From Candidatus Curtissbacteria bacterium RIFOXYA1_FULL_41_14 (GTDB lineage Bacteria; Patescibacteriota; Microgenomatia; Curtissbacterales; GWA2-41-24), in contig MFCA01000029.1 of NCBI GenBank assembly GCA_001775095.1, positions 1-49,134 of the forward strand: a DNA stretch of 49,134 bases. The letters run 5' to 3'. How positions within the stretch are numbered: the first letter of the stretch is position 1; each line of letters opens with the position of its first letter. The notes under the pieces were generated by a model. It ran no database searches, was not told the origin of the DNA, and saw only the letters and a program-made list of their open reading frames with translations. Below are positions 1-9,669 of this stretch, piece after piece. The position numbers and the translations under genes were made by a program.

Positions 1-303
1 AAAAATTGCCTCGACTTCAAAGAATCCATTGTGAGTCTTTGGAGCATTAACGAGGGCATCTTCCTGACTTATAGATGGAGCTGTTTTATCCTCCCTGACG
101 ACATCAACTAAACCCGTTATATGACCAATCGGCTCAACTGTTTTAGTGTTAACTTCGTTGAGGTTTGAAAAATAGTTGAGGACTTCTTTAAGTTGTTTTT
201 CAAAAGTCTTTTTTTCTTCATCACTCAATGGCAAATTCGCCAATCTTGCCACATAATTGATATCAATTTTGAGTGATGAGTCGGATTTTGATTTATTTCT
301 CAT
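1..303 (-). CDS. gatC: Asp/Glu-tRNA amidotransferase subunit C (GatC), truncated by window edge
   Basis: Not in the ORF track because it is open at the edge. The minus frame from ATG at 303 reads MRNKSKSDSSLKIDINYVARLANLPLSDEEKKTFEKQLKEVLNYFSNLNEVNTKTVEPIGHITGLVDVVREDKTAPSISQEDALVNAPKTHNGFFEVEAIF, which matches the GatC pattern (LANLPLSDEE..., VREDK, NAP...GFFEV). Its ATG overlaps the htpX TGA (ATGA). Confidence 0.88.
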   Translation of the reverse strand, partial: MRNKSKSDSSLKIDINYVARLANLPLSDEEKKTFEKQLKEVLNYFSNLNEVNTKTVEPIGHITGLVDVVREDKTAPSISQEDALVNAPKTHNGFFEVEAIF

Positions 304-1229
304 TGCATTGCTCTTAACGCTTTAACTCGCTGTTCGATCGGGGGATGGGTATTAAATAAATTTGCAAAAGTACCGACTAATTTATGAGGATTTTTGAACG
401 GGTTAACAATGTACAAATGAGCGGTTGCTTTATTGGCAACTTCGAGGGGTTCTTTGTCTTTGAAAATTTTTAAAAGGGCATCGGCAAGGCCATCAGGATT
501 TCTGGTCAAAAGCGCGCCTGAAGCATCAGCCAGAAACTCCCGCTTTCTTGATATCGCCAACTGGATAAGAGTTGCAATAATCGGCGCGAGGATCGCCATA
601 ACCAAAGCAATAACCATTATAATGCCGCTGGCTGAACTATTCTCATCCCGATCACGGCGGCCGCCTCCTAACCAGGTAATTCTTATAAAAAAGTCGGTAA
701 GTAGAGCAACAGAGCCAACGAGAATCGAAACAATAGTCATCAGTCTGGTGTCATAATTGCCGACATGGGACAATTCATGGGCGGTGACTCCCTCTAATTC
801 CAGTTTTGATAATTTATCCAAAATGCCTGTCGTGAAGGCAATTGCGGCGTGCTTCGGATCGCGGCCAGTAGCAAAAGCGTTGGGTGCACTATCGTCAATT
901 ATGTAAATTTTTGGCATTGGCAATCCGGAAGCAATACAAAGATTTTCCACGGTTCTAAAGAGCGTAGGGTTATCTTTTTTTGGAATCTGTTTAGCGCCGG
1001 AGATAGTCATAATCATCTTGTCCGAGTAGTAATAAGAGAAAAAATTCATAATACCGGCAATGATTAAAGCGATCCCCGAAAAACCTAAGGCTGATGGTCC
1101 TCTAAAACCCAAAGCGTTTGTGAAAATAAAAACAATAAAAGTTATGAAAAATGCAAATATAAGCATTATTAGCCAGGTCTTAAGACGGTTTGATGATATT
1201 TGAGTATAGGCTGTCATTTGAATAAACAA
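300..1229 (-). CDS. htpX: Membrane zinc metalloprotease HtpX
   Basis: HELSHVGNYD zinc-protease motif, TM helices, downstream E (KREFLADASGA), C-terminal THPPIEQRVKAL. Confidence 0.95.
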   Translation of the reverse strand: MFIQMTAYTQISSNRLKTWLIMLIFAFFITFIVFIFTNALGFRGPSALGFSGIALIIAGIMNFFSYYYSDKMIMTISGAKQIPKKDNPTLFRTVENLCIASGLPMPKIYIIDDSAPNAFATGRDPKHAAIAFTTGILDKLSKLELEGVTAHELSHVGNYDTRLMTIVSILVGSVALLTDFFIRITWLGGGRRDRDENSSASGIIMVIALVMAILAPIIATLIQLAISRKREFLADASGALLTRNPDGLADALLKIFKDKEPLEVANKATAHLYIVNPFKNPHKLVGTFANLFNTHPPIEQRVKALRAMQ

Positions 1230-1328
1230 GTTTGTTGCTTTTTCTCTGGTATTAGCATAGATCGCAATAGAATTATACTTCGCTCAAGAAATTATACCTT
1301 AAGTGTGCGAGCATTTTCGAGTGATTAC

Positions 1329-1357
1329 TTGTATTTTGCCAGTTGTTAAAATATGAT
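1329..1357 (+). promoter_or_regulatory. Putative sigma70-type promoter upstream of the yjbQ-like gene
   Basis: ttgtat (1329-1334), 17 nt spacer, tatgat (1352-1357), followed by a short leader with aggaag before ATG 1370. Confidence 0.5.
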
Positions 1358-1369
1358 AAGTAGGAAGTT

Positions 1370-1903
1370 ATGAAAGCTTTTTTAAAAGAGCTGAAGTTTG
1401 AATCTACAAAGGCCACTTATCTTCGAGACATCACCGACAATATAAATAAAGCGATTAAGAAAGTTGCTGTTAGGCAGGGTTTTGTTTTTGTTAACACCAA
1501 ACACACTACCCTTGGGATTGTAATTAATGAAATGGCAGAACCAAACTTACTTGAGGACATCCTGCATCATACACTTCAATCAATCCCGGAAGACAGAAGA
1601 TCAACTAGAGTATCCAAAGGATATAAGCATCCGATTACTGATTACAGACACCGGTGCCAGGATAATCCCTTTTGCAATGAGGTTGATGAAGACTACAACG
1701 CTGCCGCACACATCAGATCCCTTCTGTATTCTCATCCAAGTGTAGTTGTGCCGATTCTTGCAGGAAAACTTGAACTTGGAAAATACCAGCAGGTAGCTGT
1801 TTTTGAATTCGACGGTAGAGACGGAAAAGGCAAAAATCCTGTAAGAAAAAGGACAATTCAAATTTGGATTTGCCCCGCCGAAAGTATTAGAAAGATTGAT
1901 TAG
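1370..1903 (+). CDS. UPF0047/YjbQ family protein (secondary thiamine-phosphate synthase-like)
   Basis: FVNTKHTTLGIVINE, DYRHRCQDNPFCNEVDEDYNAAAHIRSLL, GKLELGKYQQVAVFEFDG family signatures. Confidence 0.85.
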   Translation: MKAFLKELKFESTKATYLRDITDNINKAIKKVAVRQGFVFVNTKHTTLGIVINEMAEPNLLEDILHHTLQSIPEDRRSTRVSKGYKHPITDYRHRCQDNPFCNEVDEDYNAAAHIRSLLYSHPSVVVPILAGKLELGKYQQVAVFEFDGRDGKGKNPVRKRTIQIWICPAESIRKID

Positions 1904-2832
1904 AGTGTTTTTAGTTTTCCGCGGAAATCGGAAAGCTTGGTGTAGCCTTTTGCTTTCATAATCTGGGTAAGTTCATCCTGAACTGTTTCAAAAATTCCAA
2001 AACCCTTTTGCAAGAAAGCTGTTCCTATTTGAACGGCGCTTGCACCGGCCAAAATATATTCAAAAGCGTCGGTTCCTGTATAAATTCCGCCAACTCCGAT
2101 TATTTGAATTTTGTCATCCAAAAGCTCATAAAATCTGCGTACGTTGCCAAGTCCCGTAGGTTTTATATATTTGCCGGCGATCCCACCAAGACCATTCTTG
2201 GGTTTAATAATTGCCCTCTCCGTTTTAGGATCGATTGCCAAACCATGCCCCAGTGTATTAACGCAAGTTATGAATTTGACAGGATATTTTTTTAAGACCT
2301 TGGCCATTTGGTTAAAATGGATAGGTTCGAAAAAAGGAGGCAGCTTAATTCCAAATGGCTTTTTGGCAACTTTTGAAATAGCATTTAATAGTCTGTCCAT
2401 TTGGGTAAAATCATAGCCGACAATCGGTTTACCTATTGTGTTGGGAGAACCTGGATTAAATTCAATTAAGTCTATGGGTGTATTGTTAAACTCTTTAAAC
2501 ATTTTTATGTTATCGCTCAAAGTCATTCCACATATACTAGCTATAAATGGTTTTTTATATTTTTTCTTTATAATTTTTGAAAATTTTAGATAAGCTTTAT
2601 ATCCTGGATTGGGAAGTCCCATTGAATTGATAGAACCATACTCGAGATTGGCATAACGCGGTATCGGATTGCCTTTTCTCGCCTCTAAAGTACAGGATTT
2701 TGTGAGAATGGCTGCAGATTCTGACTTGGCAAGATTTTCAAGATCCGTTAGCGTCTCACATCTGATACCGGAGGCATTAAAAACACACCCGTCCAGTTTA
2801 ACACCAGCAATAATTGTAGAAACATTGATCAT
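1900..2832 (-). CDS. pyrD: Dihydroorotate dehydrogenase (class 1-like)
   Basis: NASGIRCETLTDL, LEYGSINSMGLPNPG, NTLGHGLAID, GGIAGKYIKPTGL, GVGGIYTGTDAFEYILAGASAVQIGTAF. Confidence 0.9.
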   Translation of the reverse strand: MINVSTIIAGVKLDGCVFNASGIRCETLTDLENLAKSESAAILTKSCTLEARKGNPIPRYANLEYGSINSMGLPNPGYKAYLKFSKIIKKKYKKPFIASICGMTLSDNIKMFKEFNNTPIDLIEFNPGSPNTIGKPIVGYDFTQMDRLLNAISKVAKKPFGIKLPPFFEPIHFNQMAKVLKKYPVKFITCVNTLGHGLAIDPKTERAIIKPKNGLGGIAGKYIKPTGLGNVRRFYELLDDKIQIIGVGGIYTGTDAFEYILAGASAVQIGTAFLQKGFGIFETVQDELTQIMKAKGYTKLSDFRGKLKTL

Positions 2833-3492
2833 TTATTCAAAGCCCATTTTCTTTCCCCAATTTTGGGGATCTTCTGTCCAGCCCTTTATAATTTGTACCT
2901 GATCACTCTTTAAAAACCCCTTCGAGACTGCTACTTTGATAACTTCATCAAGATTTGTAAGGGCGTGAAATTTGATCTTTGATTTTTGGAAATTCCTGTC
3001 GGCAGCTTTCATATTATGTGTATATATGGCAACTTCATCCGTAACTTGGGCACCAAGCTTTTTTAAAACTTCCAATACTCTTATTGACGAGCCGGCGGTC
3101 GAAATCATGTCTTCGACAATTATTACTTTTTGTCCCCTTTTAATATTGCCCTCTACTTGGTTTTTTCTTCCGTGGCTCTTTGGTTCTGCTCTAACATACA
3201 CCATGGGTATATCTAGCTTCTGGGCGATCCAGGCTGCGTGGGTAATTCCTGCAGTCGCCACTCCGGCGACCACATCCGGGATTCCAATCTTTCTGACTTG
3301 GTCTACCAGATACTTTATGATTATTTTCCTTTCTTTGGGTCTTGATATCAGAAGTCTGTTATCAACATAGACTGGGCTCAAAATTCCGGAATCGAACTTA
3401 AATGGCTGGCGGGGTCTAAAAATAACACAGCCCACATCGATAAGGATTTTGGCTACTTTTTTGGAAATATTATCTGTATTTGTTGATTTCAT
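2833..3492 (-). CDS. pyrE: Orotate phosphoribosyltransferase
   Basis: FKFDSGILSPVYVDNRLLIS, PRPP-binding VIIVEDMISTAGSS, GVATAGITHAAWIA. Confidence 0.93.
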   Translation of the reverse strand: MKSTNTDNISKKVAKILIDVGCVIFRPRQPFKFDSGILSPVYVDNRLLISRPKERKIIIKYLVDQVRKIGIPDVVAGVATAGITHAAWIAQKLDIPMVYVRAEPKSHGRKNQVEGNIKRGQKVIIVEDMISTAGSSIRVLEVLKKLGAQVTDEVAIYTHNMKAADRNFQKSKIKFHALTNLDEVIKVAVSKGFLKSDQVQIIKGWTEDPQNWGKKMGFE

Positions 3493-4267
3493 CTCTTAAC
3501 TGCCGGGCAGCAGATCCGGGATCTTCCCCATAAATTATACTTCTTGATGCATTGAACATGATCCCCGCACCTTTTTTATCTATGCCGGATTTTACTGCGG
3601 CTTTAATTTCTGCTGATTGAGCACCAACCCCTGCTGACAAAAAAATCCTGTCAGGAAAGATTTTGCGCATTTCGGCCAATTCTTTTGGGAATGTTGCTCC
3701 AACAAAAATTCCAATATTTTCATACTTCCAATTTTTAATCTTTTTTGCCATTGAGAGATAAAAAGCTCCATCTTTGGTTTTTAAATTTTGAAACATGTCC
3801 GCACCAGGGTTGGAAGTTTTAATAAGCAAAATTGTTAACTTATCCTTGTATTGTAAAAACGGCAGGATCGAATCCAATCCCAAATATGGATAAACAGTAA
3901 CTGCATCTGCTTCCCAATATTCAAAAGCTGCTTTTGCGTACATTCTGGCAGTATTTGGGATGTCCGCCCTTTTAGCGTCAAGAACTACTGGGATAGTAGG
4001 ATAGTTTTTTTTAAGGTAAGTTATTGTTTTTTTTAGCTCATTTAAACCTTTGATTCCTTGCGCTTCATAGAATGCACTGTTTGGCTTATAGGCACAGACG
4101 GAATCCGAAGTTTGATCGATTATTGATTTGTTGAATTGGAATATAGACAGCTTTTTGGAAAATTTTTGAGGCTCCGGGTCGAGACCTACACATAGTAAGC
4201 TATTATTTTGAGCTATAGCTTTTTCGAGTAAATCCTTAAATTTCACTAGATTTCTTTGGAAAGACAA
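3470..4267 (-). CDS. pyrF: Orotidine-5'-phosphate decarboxylase (PyrF, long type)
   Basis: LLCVGLDPEP, VVLDAKRADIPNTARMYAKAAF (DxKxxD motif), LSAGVGAQ, AGIMFNASRSIIY. Confidence 0.92.
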   Translation of the reverse strand: MSFQRNLVKFKDLLEKAIAQNNSLLCVGLDPEPQKFSKKLSIFQFNKSIIDQTSDSVCAYKPNSAFYEAQGIKGLNELKKTITYLKKNYPTIPVVLDAKRADIPNTARMYAKAAFEYWEADAVTVYPYLGLDSILPFLQYKDKLTILLIKTSNPGADMFQNLKTKDGAFYLSMAKKIKNWKYENIGIFVGATFPKELAEMRKIFPDRIFLSAGVGAQSAEIKAAVKSGIDKKGAGIMFNASRSIIYGEDPGSAARQLRDEINKYR

Positions 4268-5151
4268 TCGACTATTAGAGCATCGACTGAGACAATTTCA
4301 AGTTTCGGACTCTTTTCGGAAATCGGAACACTGTCCGTAACGAAAATTTTGTCGACTTTACTTGCTGTAAGTTTTTGAAGACCGTTTGAAGCGAAAACGC
4401 CGTGAGTTGCACAGGCGATCACCTTTTTAGCACCCCTCGCTTTAAGGGCGTTAGCACTTTCAATAATTGTGCCGCCGGTTGAGATTACATCGTCAACGAT
4501 AATTGCCGTATCCCCCACTATCTCGCCGGAAATTGACAAAACTTCAATATTATCCCTAACGGCAGTTGTACGGTGTTTCTCGATAACTGCCAATGGACAA
4601 CCCAAATGGGCCGCAAAATTTCTGGCTCTTCTAACTCCCCCTACATCCGGGGCAACAACAACAGCATTTTTATATTTTTCCTGTTTTATTCTTTTTGCTA
4701 ACACATCAAGTGCGGAAAGATAAATCACGGGAACATTAAAAAAGCCAACAATTGCGTCAGCATGCAGATCTAGACAAATGACTTTATTTATTCCGCTTGT
4801 AACAATCAGATCAGCAACGACTTTAGCCGAAATTGGCTCGCCCGGTCTTGATTGTTTTTCCTTACGGCTGTAACCGAAATAAGGAATTACGGCGGTTATG
4901 TGGTGAGCACCGCTTCGCCTGAGAGCATCGGCAATCAGAGCAAGTTCTACAATGTGATTGTTAATTGGCGGGGAGTTGGATTGGATAATGAAAACTTCAC
5001 TGTTGTTGACATCATCCTGAATCCAGACATCAATTTCGCCGTCTGCAAAAGTTCCGATATCAATTTTGCCTAGAGGGATTTTTGATTTTTGTGATACTTT
5101 TCTGGCTAGGTCGGGGTTTGATGTACCGGCAAAAATCTTCTGGGAGTTCAT
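4246..5151 (-). CDS. prs: Ribose-phosphate pyrophosphokinase (PRPP synthetase)
   Basis: FADGEIDVWIQDDVNNSEVFIIQS, PYFGYSRKEKQSRPGEPISAKVVADL, VVAPDVGGVRRARNFA, AIIVDDVISTGGTI. Confidence 0.95.
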   Translation of the reverse strand: MNSQKIFAGTSNPDLARKVSQKSKIPLGKIDIGTFADGEIDVWIQDDVNNSEVFIIQSNSPPINNHIVELALIADALRRSGAHHITAVIPYFGYSRKEKQSRPGEPISAKVVADLIVTSGINKVICLDLHADAIVGFFNVPVIYLSALDVLAKRIKQEKYKNAVVVAPDVGGVRRARNFAAHLGCPLAVIEKHRTTAVRDNIEVLSISGEIVGDTAIIVDDVISTGGTIIESANALKARGAKKVIACATHGVFASNGLQKLTASKVDKIFVTDSVPISEKSPKLEIVSVDALIVDCLSKEI

Positions 5152-5158
5152 TTGTTAG

Positions 5159-5713
5159 TTAGAATTTAACTTTAACTTCTTTTTTGGCCTCTTCCTCTGC
5201 CTCAAAAAAGTCCTCTTCAGAAAACCCCATCGACCGGGCAATAATAACGTTGGGGAAAACTTTTATCTTGGTGTTATAGTCCAGTACATTGGCATTATAA
5301 AATTGTCTTGAGGCAGCGATTTTTGTTTCTGTGTCAGAAAGTTCTTCTTGAAGCCCCTTAAAATTTTCCGAAGCTCTTAAATTTGGATAAGCTTCTGCCA
5401 CAGCAAAAAGAGTCTTTAAAGCATCCGCCAGCATATTATTAGCGCTGGCAGCTTCTTTAGGACCTTTGGCGCGAACGAGCGCTGAGCGGGCTTTAGTTAC
5501 GTTTTCAAAAACCGATTTTTCGTGCTTAGCGTAACCTTTAACTGTTTCAATAAGATTCGGGATTAGTGAGGATCTTCTTTTAAGCTGGACTTCAATCCCC
5601 GACCAGGCTTCTTTAATTCTAACGCGAGCAGTAACCAAACTGTTGTACATCAACCACAAATAGACGAGAGTAAAAGCAATAATTGCAACAATAATAATTA
5701 ATGTAACTGACAT
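5159..5713 (-). CDS. lemA: LemA family protein
   Basis: N-terminal [80 protein letters not shown] track starts at 5731; the internal ATG at 5713 is the likelier start. Confidence 0.92.
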   Translation of the reverse strand: MSVTLIIIVAIIAFTLVYLWLMYNSLVTARVRIKEAWSGIEVQLKRRSSLIPNLIETVKGYAKHEKSVFENVTKARSALVRAKGPKEAASANNMLADALKTLFAVAEAYPNLRASENFKGLQEELSDTETKIAASRQFYNANVLDYNTKIKVFPNVIIARSMGFSEEDFFEAEEEAKKEVKVKF

Positions 5714-5731
5714 TTTATTAAGACAGGACAA

Positions 5732-7471
5732 TCATAACCTAAAGAGCTTTCTAAATTCAACCCAAGACAAAGTATTGACAATGTCGTCTTTTGTTGCCCA
5801 ACCACGGCGGGCAACAGCGACACCGAATCGCATATTATCCATTTGACTTATCTCGTGGGAATCTGTGTTGATAATAAGCTTTATGCCAGCGCGAATTGCA
5901 TCCCTTACCAAAACATCCGGAAGATCAAGTCTATTTGGCCAGGCGTTTATTTCTAAAATCTTCTTGTTTATGATACAAGCGTCAAAAACAGCTGGCCAAT
6001 CAACTTCATAGGATTCCCTTTCTGATAAAAGCCTCCCTGTAGGATGAGCAACTACGTTAACGTAAGTTGATTTGCATGCGTTTAAGATTCTTTGAGTCAT
6101 TTTTCTTTTATCCTGATGATGGCTTGAGTGAACACCGGCGATTGACCCGTCAAGAAGTTTTAGTCCTTCCTCGGGAATCGAGAGTTCTCCGTTTGCTAAA
6201 ATATCTACTTCGAGTAAATTAAGTATCCCGATATTTTTGTGTGAGGATTTTAGTTGTTCAATTTTCTCTTTTCTTTTCTTTATTAGATCGACAACTTGTT
6301 TTTTTGTATGGTTCGAATAACTTGGGGAATGATCTGAAAAGCCAATATATTCATAGTTAAGGTTCTTTGCCTTCGTGATAATATCTTTAAAAGTATTTGC
6401 TCCAAGATCGTGACTTGGTTCAATCGGGAAATTTGAATGCAAATGAATGTCTCCTTTAATATCCTCTATGGATACAAGTTTTGGCAATTTATGATTGATT
6501 GCAGCTTCAATTTCACCGCTATCTTCCCTTAATTCAGGTTCAATCCAATCCAGGTTAAGGAACTTATAAAATTCTGCCTCGGTCCTAAATTTCTGAAGTT
6601 TACCTTTAACCCTAATGCCGTATTCGGATAAAGATAAACCCTTTTTAAGGGCAGTTTCCCTAAGATGAATATTATGGTTTTTTGAACCTGTAAAATGCTG
6701 CAGGAGAGCTCCAAAAGCCTCAGGAGGTTGAACCATAAGATCAACTTGCATACCATTTTTCAGGACAATTGACGATGTTCTAGATCCGGCCTCCAAGATT
6801 TTTTGTGTCTCGCGGAATTTTTTAAAATGGTCAATTATTTTCTGAGGGTTATTTGATGAAACAGCTATGTCAATATCGCCGACTGTTGCAACCATTCTAC
6901 GGAGCGAGCCTAGAGGCTCAGCTCTCTCGCATTCCTTTTGAGATCTCAAGTATTCCAGCACCCTTTGGGCTACTGGAAAGGCATCTGTTAAGAGATAACG
7001 GTTGCTTCTTTTTTTCAACCTCGCGATAGAGACCAGAATATCTTTTTCACTTTTTTCACCGAAGCCCTCAATGGTACGAATCTTACCGGCTTTTGCTTTA
7101 GACTTAAGATCCTCAATGCTTCTAAGTTTTAATAACTTAGCCAATTTATATGCGCTTTTAGGTCCCATTCCCGGGATATCCAAGAGTTCGAACATGCCCT
7201 CAGGCAGATTTTTTTTAATCTCCTGAAAATGTTTAACCTTGCCTGTTCTAAAAAGCTCATCCAAATAAGACTGAATGTTTTTTCCAAGACCAGGGATAGT
7301 ATCCAGCTTTCCGTCATCCCAAAGGTCTTTGGCTTCGCTGGTCGCGTGTTGGACACTGTCTGCGGCCTTATCATAGGCAATAATCTTAAAATAGTCTTCT
7401 CCTTTAGCTGCATAAGCAGCTGACATTGATCTCAGGAGCTTGGCAATATCCTTGTTGGATGTGAATTTCAT
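5732..7471 (-). CDS. polX: DNA polymerase/3'-5' exonuclease PolX (X-family polymerase plus PHP domain)
   Basis: HhH motifs (IPGLGKNIQSYLDEL, IPGMGPKSAYKL), GSLRRMVATVGDIDI nucleotidyltransferase motif, C-terminal PHP domain (GDIHLHSNF, GFSDHSPSY, LEVDILANGE, NTDSHE). Confidence 0.95.
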   Translation of the reverse strand: MKFTSNKDIAKLLRSMSAAYAAKGEDYFKIIAYDKAADSVQHATSEAKDLWDDGKLDTIPGLGKNIQSYLDELFRTGKVKHFQEIKKNLPEGMFELLDIPGMGPKSAYKLAKLLKLRSIEDLKSKAKAGKIRTIEGFGEKSEKDILVSIARLKKRSNRYLLTDAFPVAQRVLEYLRSQKECERAEPLGSLRRMVATVGDIDIAVSSNNPQKIIDHFKKFRETQKILEAGSRTSSIVLKNGMQVDLMVQPPEAFGALLQHFTGSKNHNIHLRETALKKGLSLSEYGIRVKGKLQKFRTEAEFYKFLNLDWIEPELREDSGEIEAAINHKLPKLVSIEDIKGDIHLHSNFPIEPSHDLGANTFKDIITKAKNLNYEYIGFSDHSPSYSNHTKKQVVDLIKKRKEKIEQLKSSHKNIGILNLLEVDILANGELSIPEEGLKLLDGSIAGVHSSHHQDKRKMTQRILNACKSTYVNVVAHPTGRLLSERESYEVDWPAVFDACIINKKILEINAWPNRLDLPDVLVRDAIRAGIKLIINTDSHEISQMDNMRFGVAVARRGWATKDDIVNTLSWVEFRKLFRL

Positions 7472-7570
7472 TTACCTAATTATATCTAATTGACACTTAC
7501 GATGCTTCAAGTGTAAACTACTATAGCCTCGAGTATATTAAATACCAAAATCGTAGGATTTTGGAGAGGA

Positions 7571-7624
7571 GCAATTGTGAAGCGATAAGCTCTGCAATGC
7601 AGAGCGGTAAGCGAAACTAATTGC
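7571..7624. repeat. Nested inverted-repeat element upstream of tRNA-Asp
   Basis: Outer gcaatt (7571-7576)/aattgc (7619-7624); inner 8-bp palindrome gctctgca-a-tgcagagc (7589-7605). Confidence 0.6.
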
Positions 7625-7631
7625 GACGAGA

Positions 7632-7706
7632 GGTCGCGTGGTGTAGCTGGCCTAACACGTCACCCTGTCACGGTGAAGATCGCCGGTTCAAATCCGGTCG
7701 CGACCG
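7632..7706 (+). tRNA. tRNA-Asp(GTC)
   Basis: Cloverleaf: acceptor ggtcgcg/cgcgacc, anticodon arm tcacc-ctGTCac-ggtga, T-arm gccgg-ttcaaat-ccggt; no encoded CCA. Confidence 0.95.
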
Positions 7707-7748
7707 CTTTTTTCTGCCCGTTAACCTTCTGCCTGAAAGGAGGTCAAG

Positions 7749-8309
7749 ATGGCAAAAAGCACTGTTTCACAACTTAAGAAATCCCTGACTAAAATCAAAT
7801 GGCAAGAGTCTTATGCGTCTTTTATTCTTGGTGCAATCATAGTTATTGTTCTGGGACTTTTGGTTGCTAACTTTTTCTCAAGACGGGGAGGTCAGCAAAT
7901 TGATACTGGTGAGCAGACTACTCAAAGCAAAGAACAAGCTATGGCTCAAGAGAAACAAGAATATAAGGTCGTGGCAGGTGACTCACTTTCAAAAATCTCC
8001 GAAAAGTATTATGGAAGCATGGATCTTTGGCCTGTTTTGGCTAGGGAAAATAATATAGCCAATCCCAATATAATATTTGTTGATTCAACCTTAAACATTC
8101 CTGCAAAGAGCGACGCTGAAAATGCACAAGGAGAAATGGCGGTTACCAGTTATCAGGTAACTGAAGGAGAAACTTTTTTCAAAATAGCAGAAAAGGTTTA
8201 TGGTAATGGTTCAAGGTGGACAGTTTTGCACCAGGCAAACGGTGGCAGAAGACTTCCTAACGGAAATCCCTTAGTGATGGCCGGAACGGCTATAGTCGTA
8301 CCCAGATAA
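7749..8309 (+). CDS. Membrane-anchored protein with two LysM domains
   Basis: TM helix near N-terminus; two LysM units (YKVVAGDSLSKISEKYYGSMDLWPVLARENNIANPN; YQVTEGETFFKIAEKVYGNGSRWTVLHQANG). Strong SD aaaggaggt. Confidence 0.88.
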   Translation: MAKSTVSQLKKSLTKIKWQESYASFILGAIIVIVLGLLVANFFSRRGGQQIDTGEQTTQSKEQAMAQEKQEYKVVAGDSLSKISEKYYGSMDLWPVLARENNIANPNIIFVDSTLNIPAKSDAENAQGEMAVTSYQVTEGETFFKIAEKVYGNGSRWTVLHQANGGRRLPNGNPLVMAGTAIVVPR

Positions 8310-8395
8310 CGGGAAGCTTGTCCCACCAAACGACCTGACTTAGAATCTACTCAAATCGCGTGTATAATCCAATGTGATAATCACGATATTACTCA

Positions 8396-8466
8396 GCGGG
8401 TATAGTTGAGTGGCTCAACGTTGCCTTCCCAAGGCAGAGACAGGGGTTCGATCCCCCTTACCCGCT
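8396..8466 (+). tRNA. tRNA-Gly(CCC)
   Basis: Acceptor gcgggta/tacccgc, anticodon arm ttgcc-ttCCCaa-ggcag, T-loop ttcgatc. Confidence 0.93.
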
Positions 8467-8655
8467 CTAGAGCGTAGTTCTTTCGTGTTTTTTTCAAATT
8501 TAGCATATAACTCGTTCTTCAAGCTGGTTCGGCCCGGGATTATTAACAATTTAGAGCTAGCCTTGAAACATCAAATACCAGGAACTACTCTTAATATTTA
8601 GGTGGTCTTTCAGAATATCAAGTTGTAAAATTAGCCTAGGAGTAATACCTCGCGA

Positions 8656-9138
8656 ATGAAGGCTATAGTTATTGGCACATCATTATCCGGTAAAACAACT
8701 TTGATTCGTTATCTCCGAAGAACAAGCAATTTACCGCTTTTGGAAGTAGATGAAGAACTTACTCGTTTAAATAATGGAATATACCCAATAGACGACGAGT
8801 ATAAACACACTGTACTTGCGCCTCAAATAATAAAGAACATTTTAAGTCGTGATAATGTCGTCTTCTTTTCTAATACTGATTACTTTACCTTTGAGGATAT
8901 AAAAGTAGCGAGGTATAATAATTTTCAGATAATTCAATTATCTTTAGACTTAAAAGAATTACAAAATAGAAATAAATCGCGCGTAGAGAAAGATGGTTAT
9001 TCAGACTTAAGTCAGTGGTTAGAAGGTATGGTCAATTACCAAATACAATTAAAAAAAGCGTGGCTTGTGGACAAAGTCATTGATGCAAATCAGTCTACTG
9101 AAGATATCGCCAAGGAGTTGATTGAATACTTAAGCTAA
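8656..9138 (+). CDS. P-loop kinase/AAA-like small NTPase
   Basis: Walker A GTSLSGKTT at N-terminus; small kinase-like length. Confidence 0.6.
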   Translation: MKAIVIGTSLSGKTTLIRYLRRTSNLPLLEVDEELTRLNNGIYPIDDEYKHTVLAPQIIKNILSRDNVVFFSNTDYFTFEDIKVARYNNFQIIQLSLDLKELQNRNKSRVEKDGYSDLSQWLEGMVNYQIQLKKAWLVDKVIDANQSTEDIAKELIEYLS

Positions 9139-9161
9139 TAGAAAAGTAACAATAAAAACAT

Positions 9162-9608
9162 ATGCAGAATTTAAAAAGAGACGAACAATGTCCACACTGC
9201 GGAAGGTTTGATAATCGAGGAGTTTCTATCGACGCCGTTATTATTAAAGACAGCCAAATTCTTCTTATTCAGAGAGGTGTTGAGCCAAATAAAGGCTATT
9301 GGGGAACGCCTGGCGGTTATGTAGGCTGGGACGAATCAACGGAACAAACTGTTAATAGAGAGGTCAAAGAAGAAACCGGCCTGGATGTTATTGAGGCGAA
9401 ATTAGTCGGTGTTTACAGCTCCCCTGCTCGTCACCCAAAACAAGTAATTAATCTTGTTTATCTTGTTAAAGTTAGAGATGGAGAAGTAACGCACGGCGAT
9501 GATGCGACGGATTCAAAATGGTTCTCTTTAGACAAACTACCAAAACAAATGGCACTTGACCACAAACAAAATATTCAAGATGCCAAAAAACTTTCGACTT
9601 CCAAGTGA
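9162..9608 (+). CDS. NUDIX hydrolase with N-terminal CxxC
   Basis: Nudix box GGYVGWDESTEQTVNREVKEETGLDV; N-terminal CPHCG. Confidence 0.92.
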   Translation: MQNLKRDEQCPHCGRFDNRGVSIDAVIIKDSQILLIQRGVEPNKGYWGTPGGYVGWDESTEQTVNREVKEETGLDVIEAKLVGVYSSPARHPKQVINLVYLVKVRDGEVTHGDDATDSKWFSLDKLPKQMALDHKQNIQDAKKLSTSK

Positions 9609-9669
9609 ATTGGGATCCCCAAGTCTCCAAGAACGGTCCTAAAAAGTGTGCTTAAGAATCTAAAGATTT

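Noticed and set aside
8410-8601. ORF of 63 aa on the plus strand
   Set aside because: Overlaps tRNA-Gly and encodes no recognisable domain.
8396-9608. Genomic island integrated at tRNA-Gly (kinase plus NUDIX)
   Set aside because: No duplicated tRNA 3' end or integrase gene found downstream.
9606-9660. Possible third copy of the A/B repeat (attgggatccccaagtctcc...cctaaaaagtg) after the NUDIX gene
   Set aside because: Only loosely similar; could not be aligned over enough length to support.
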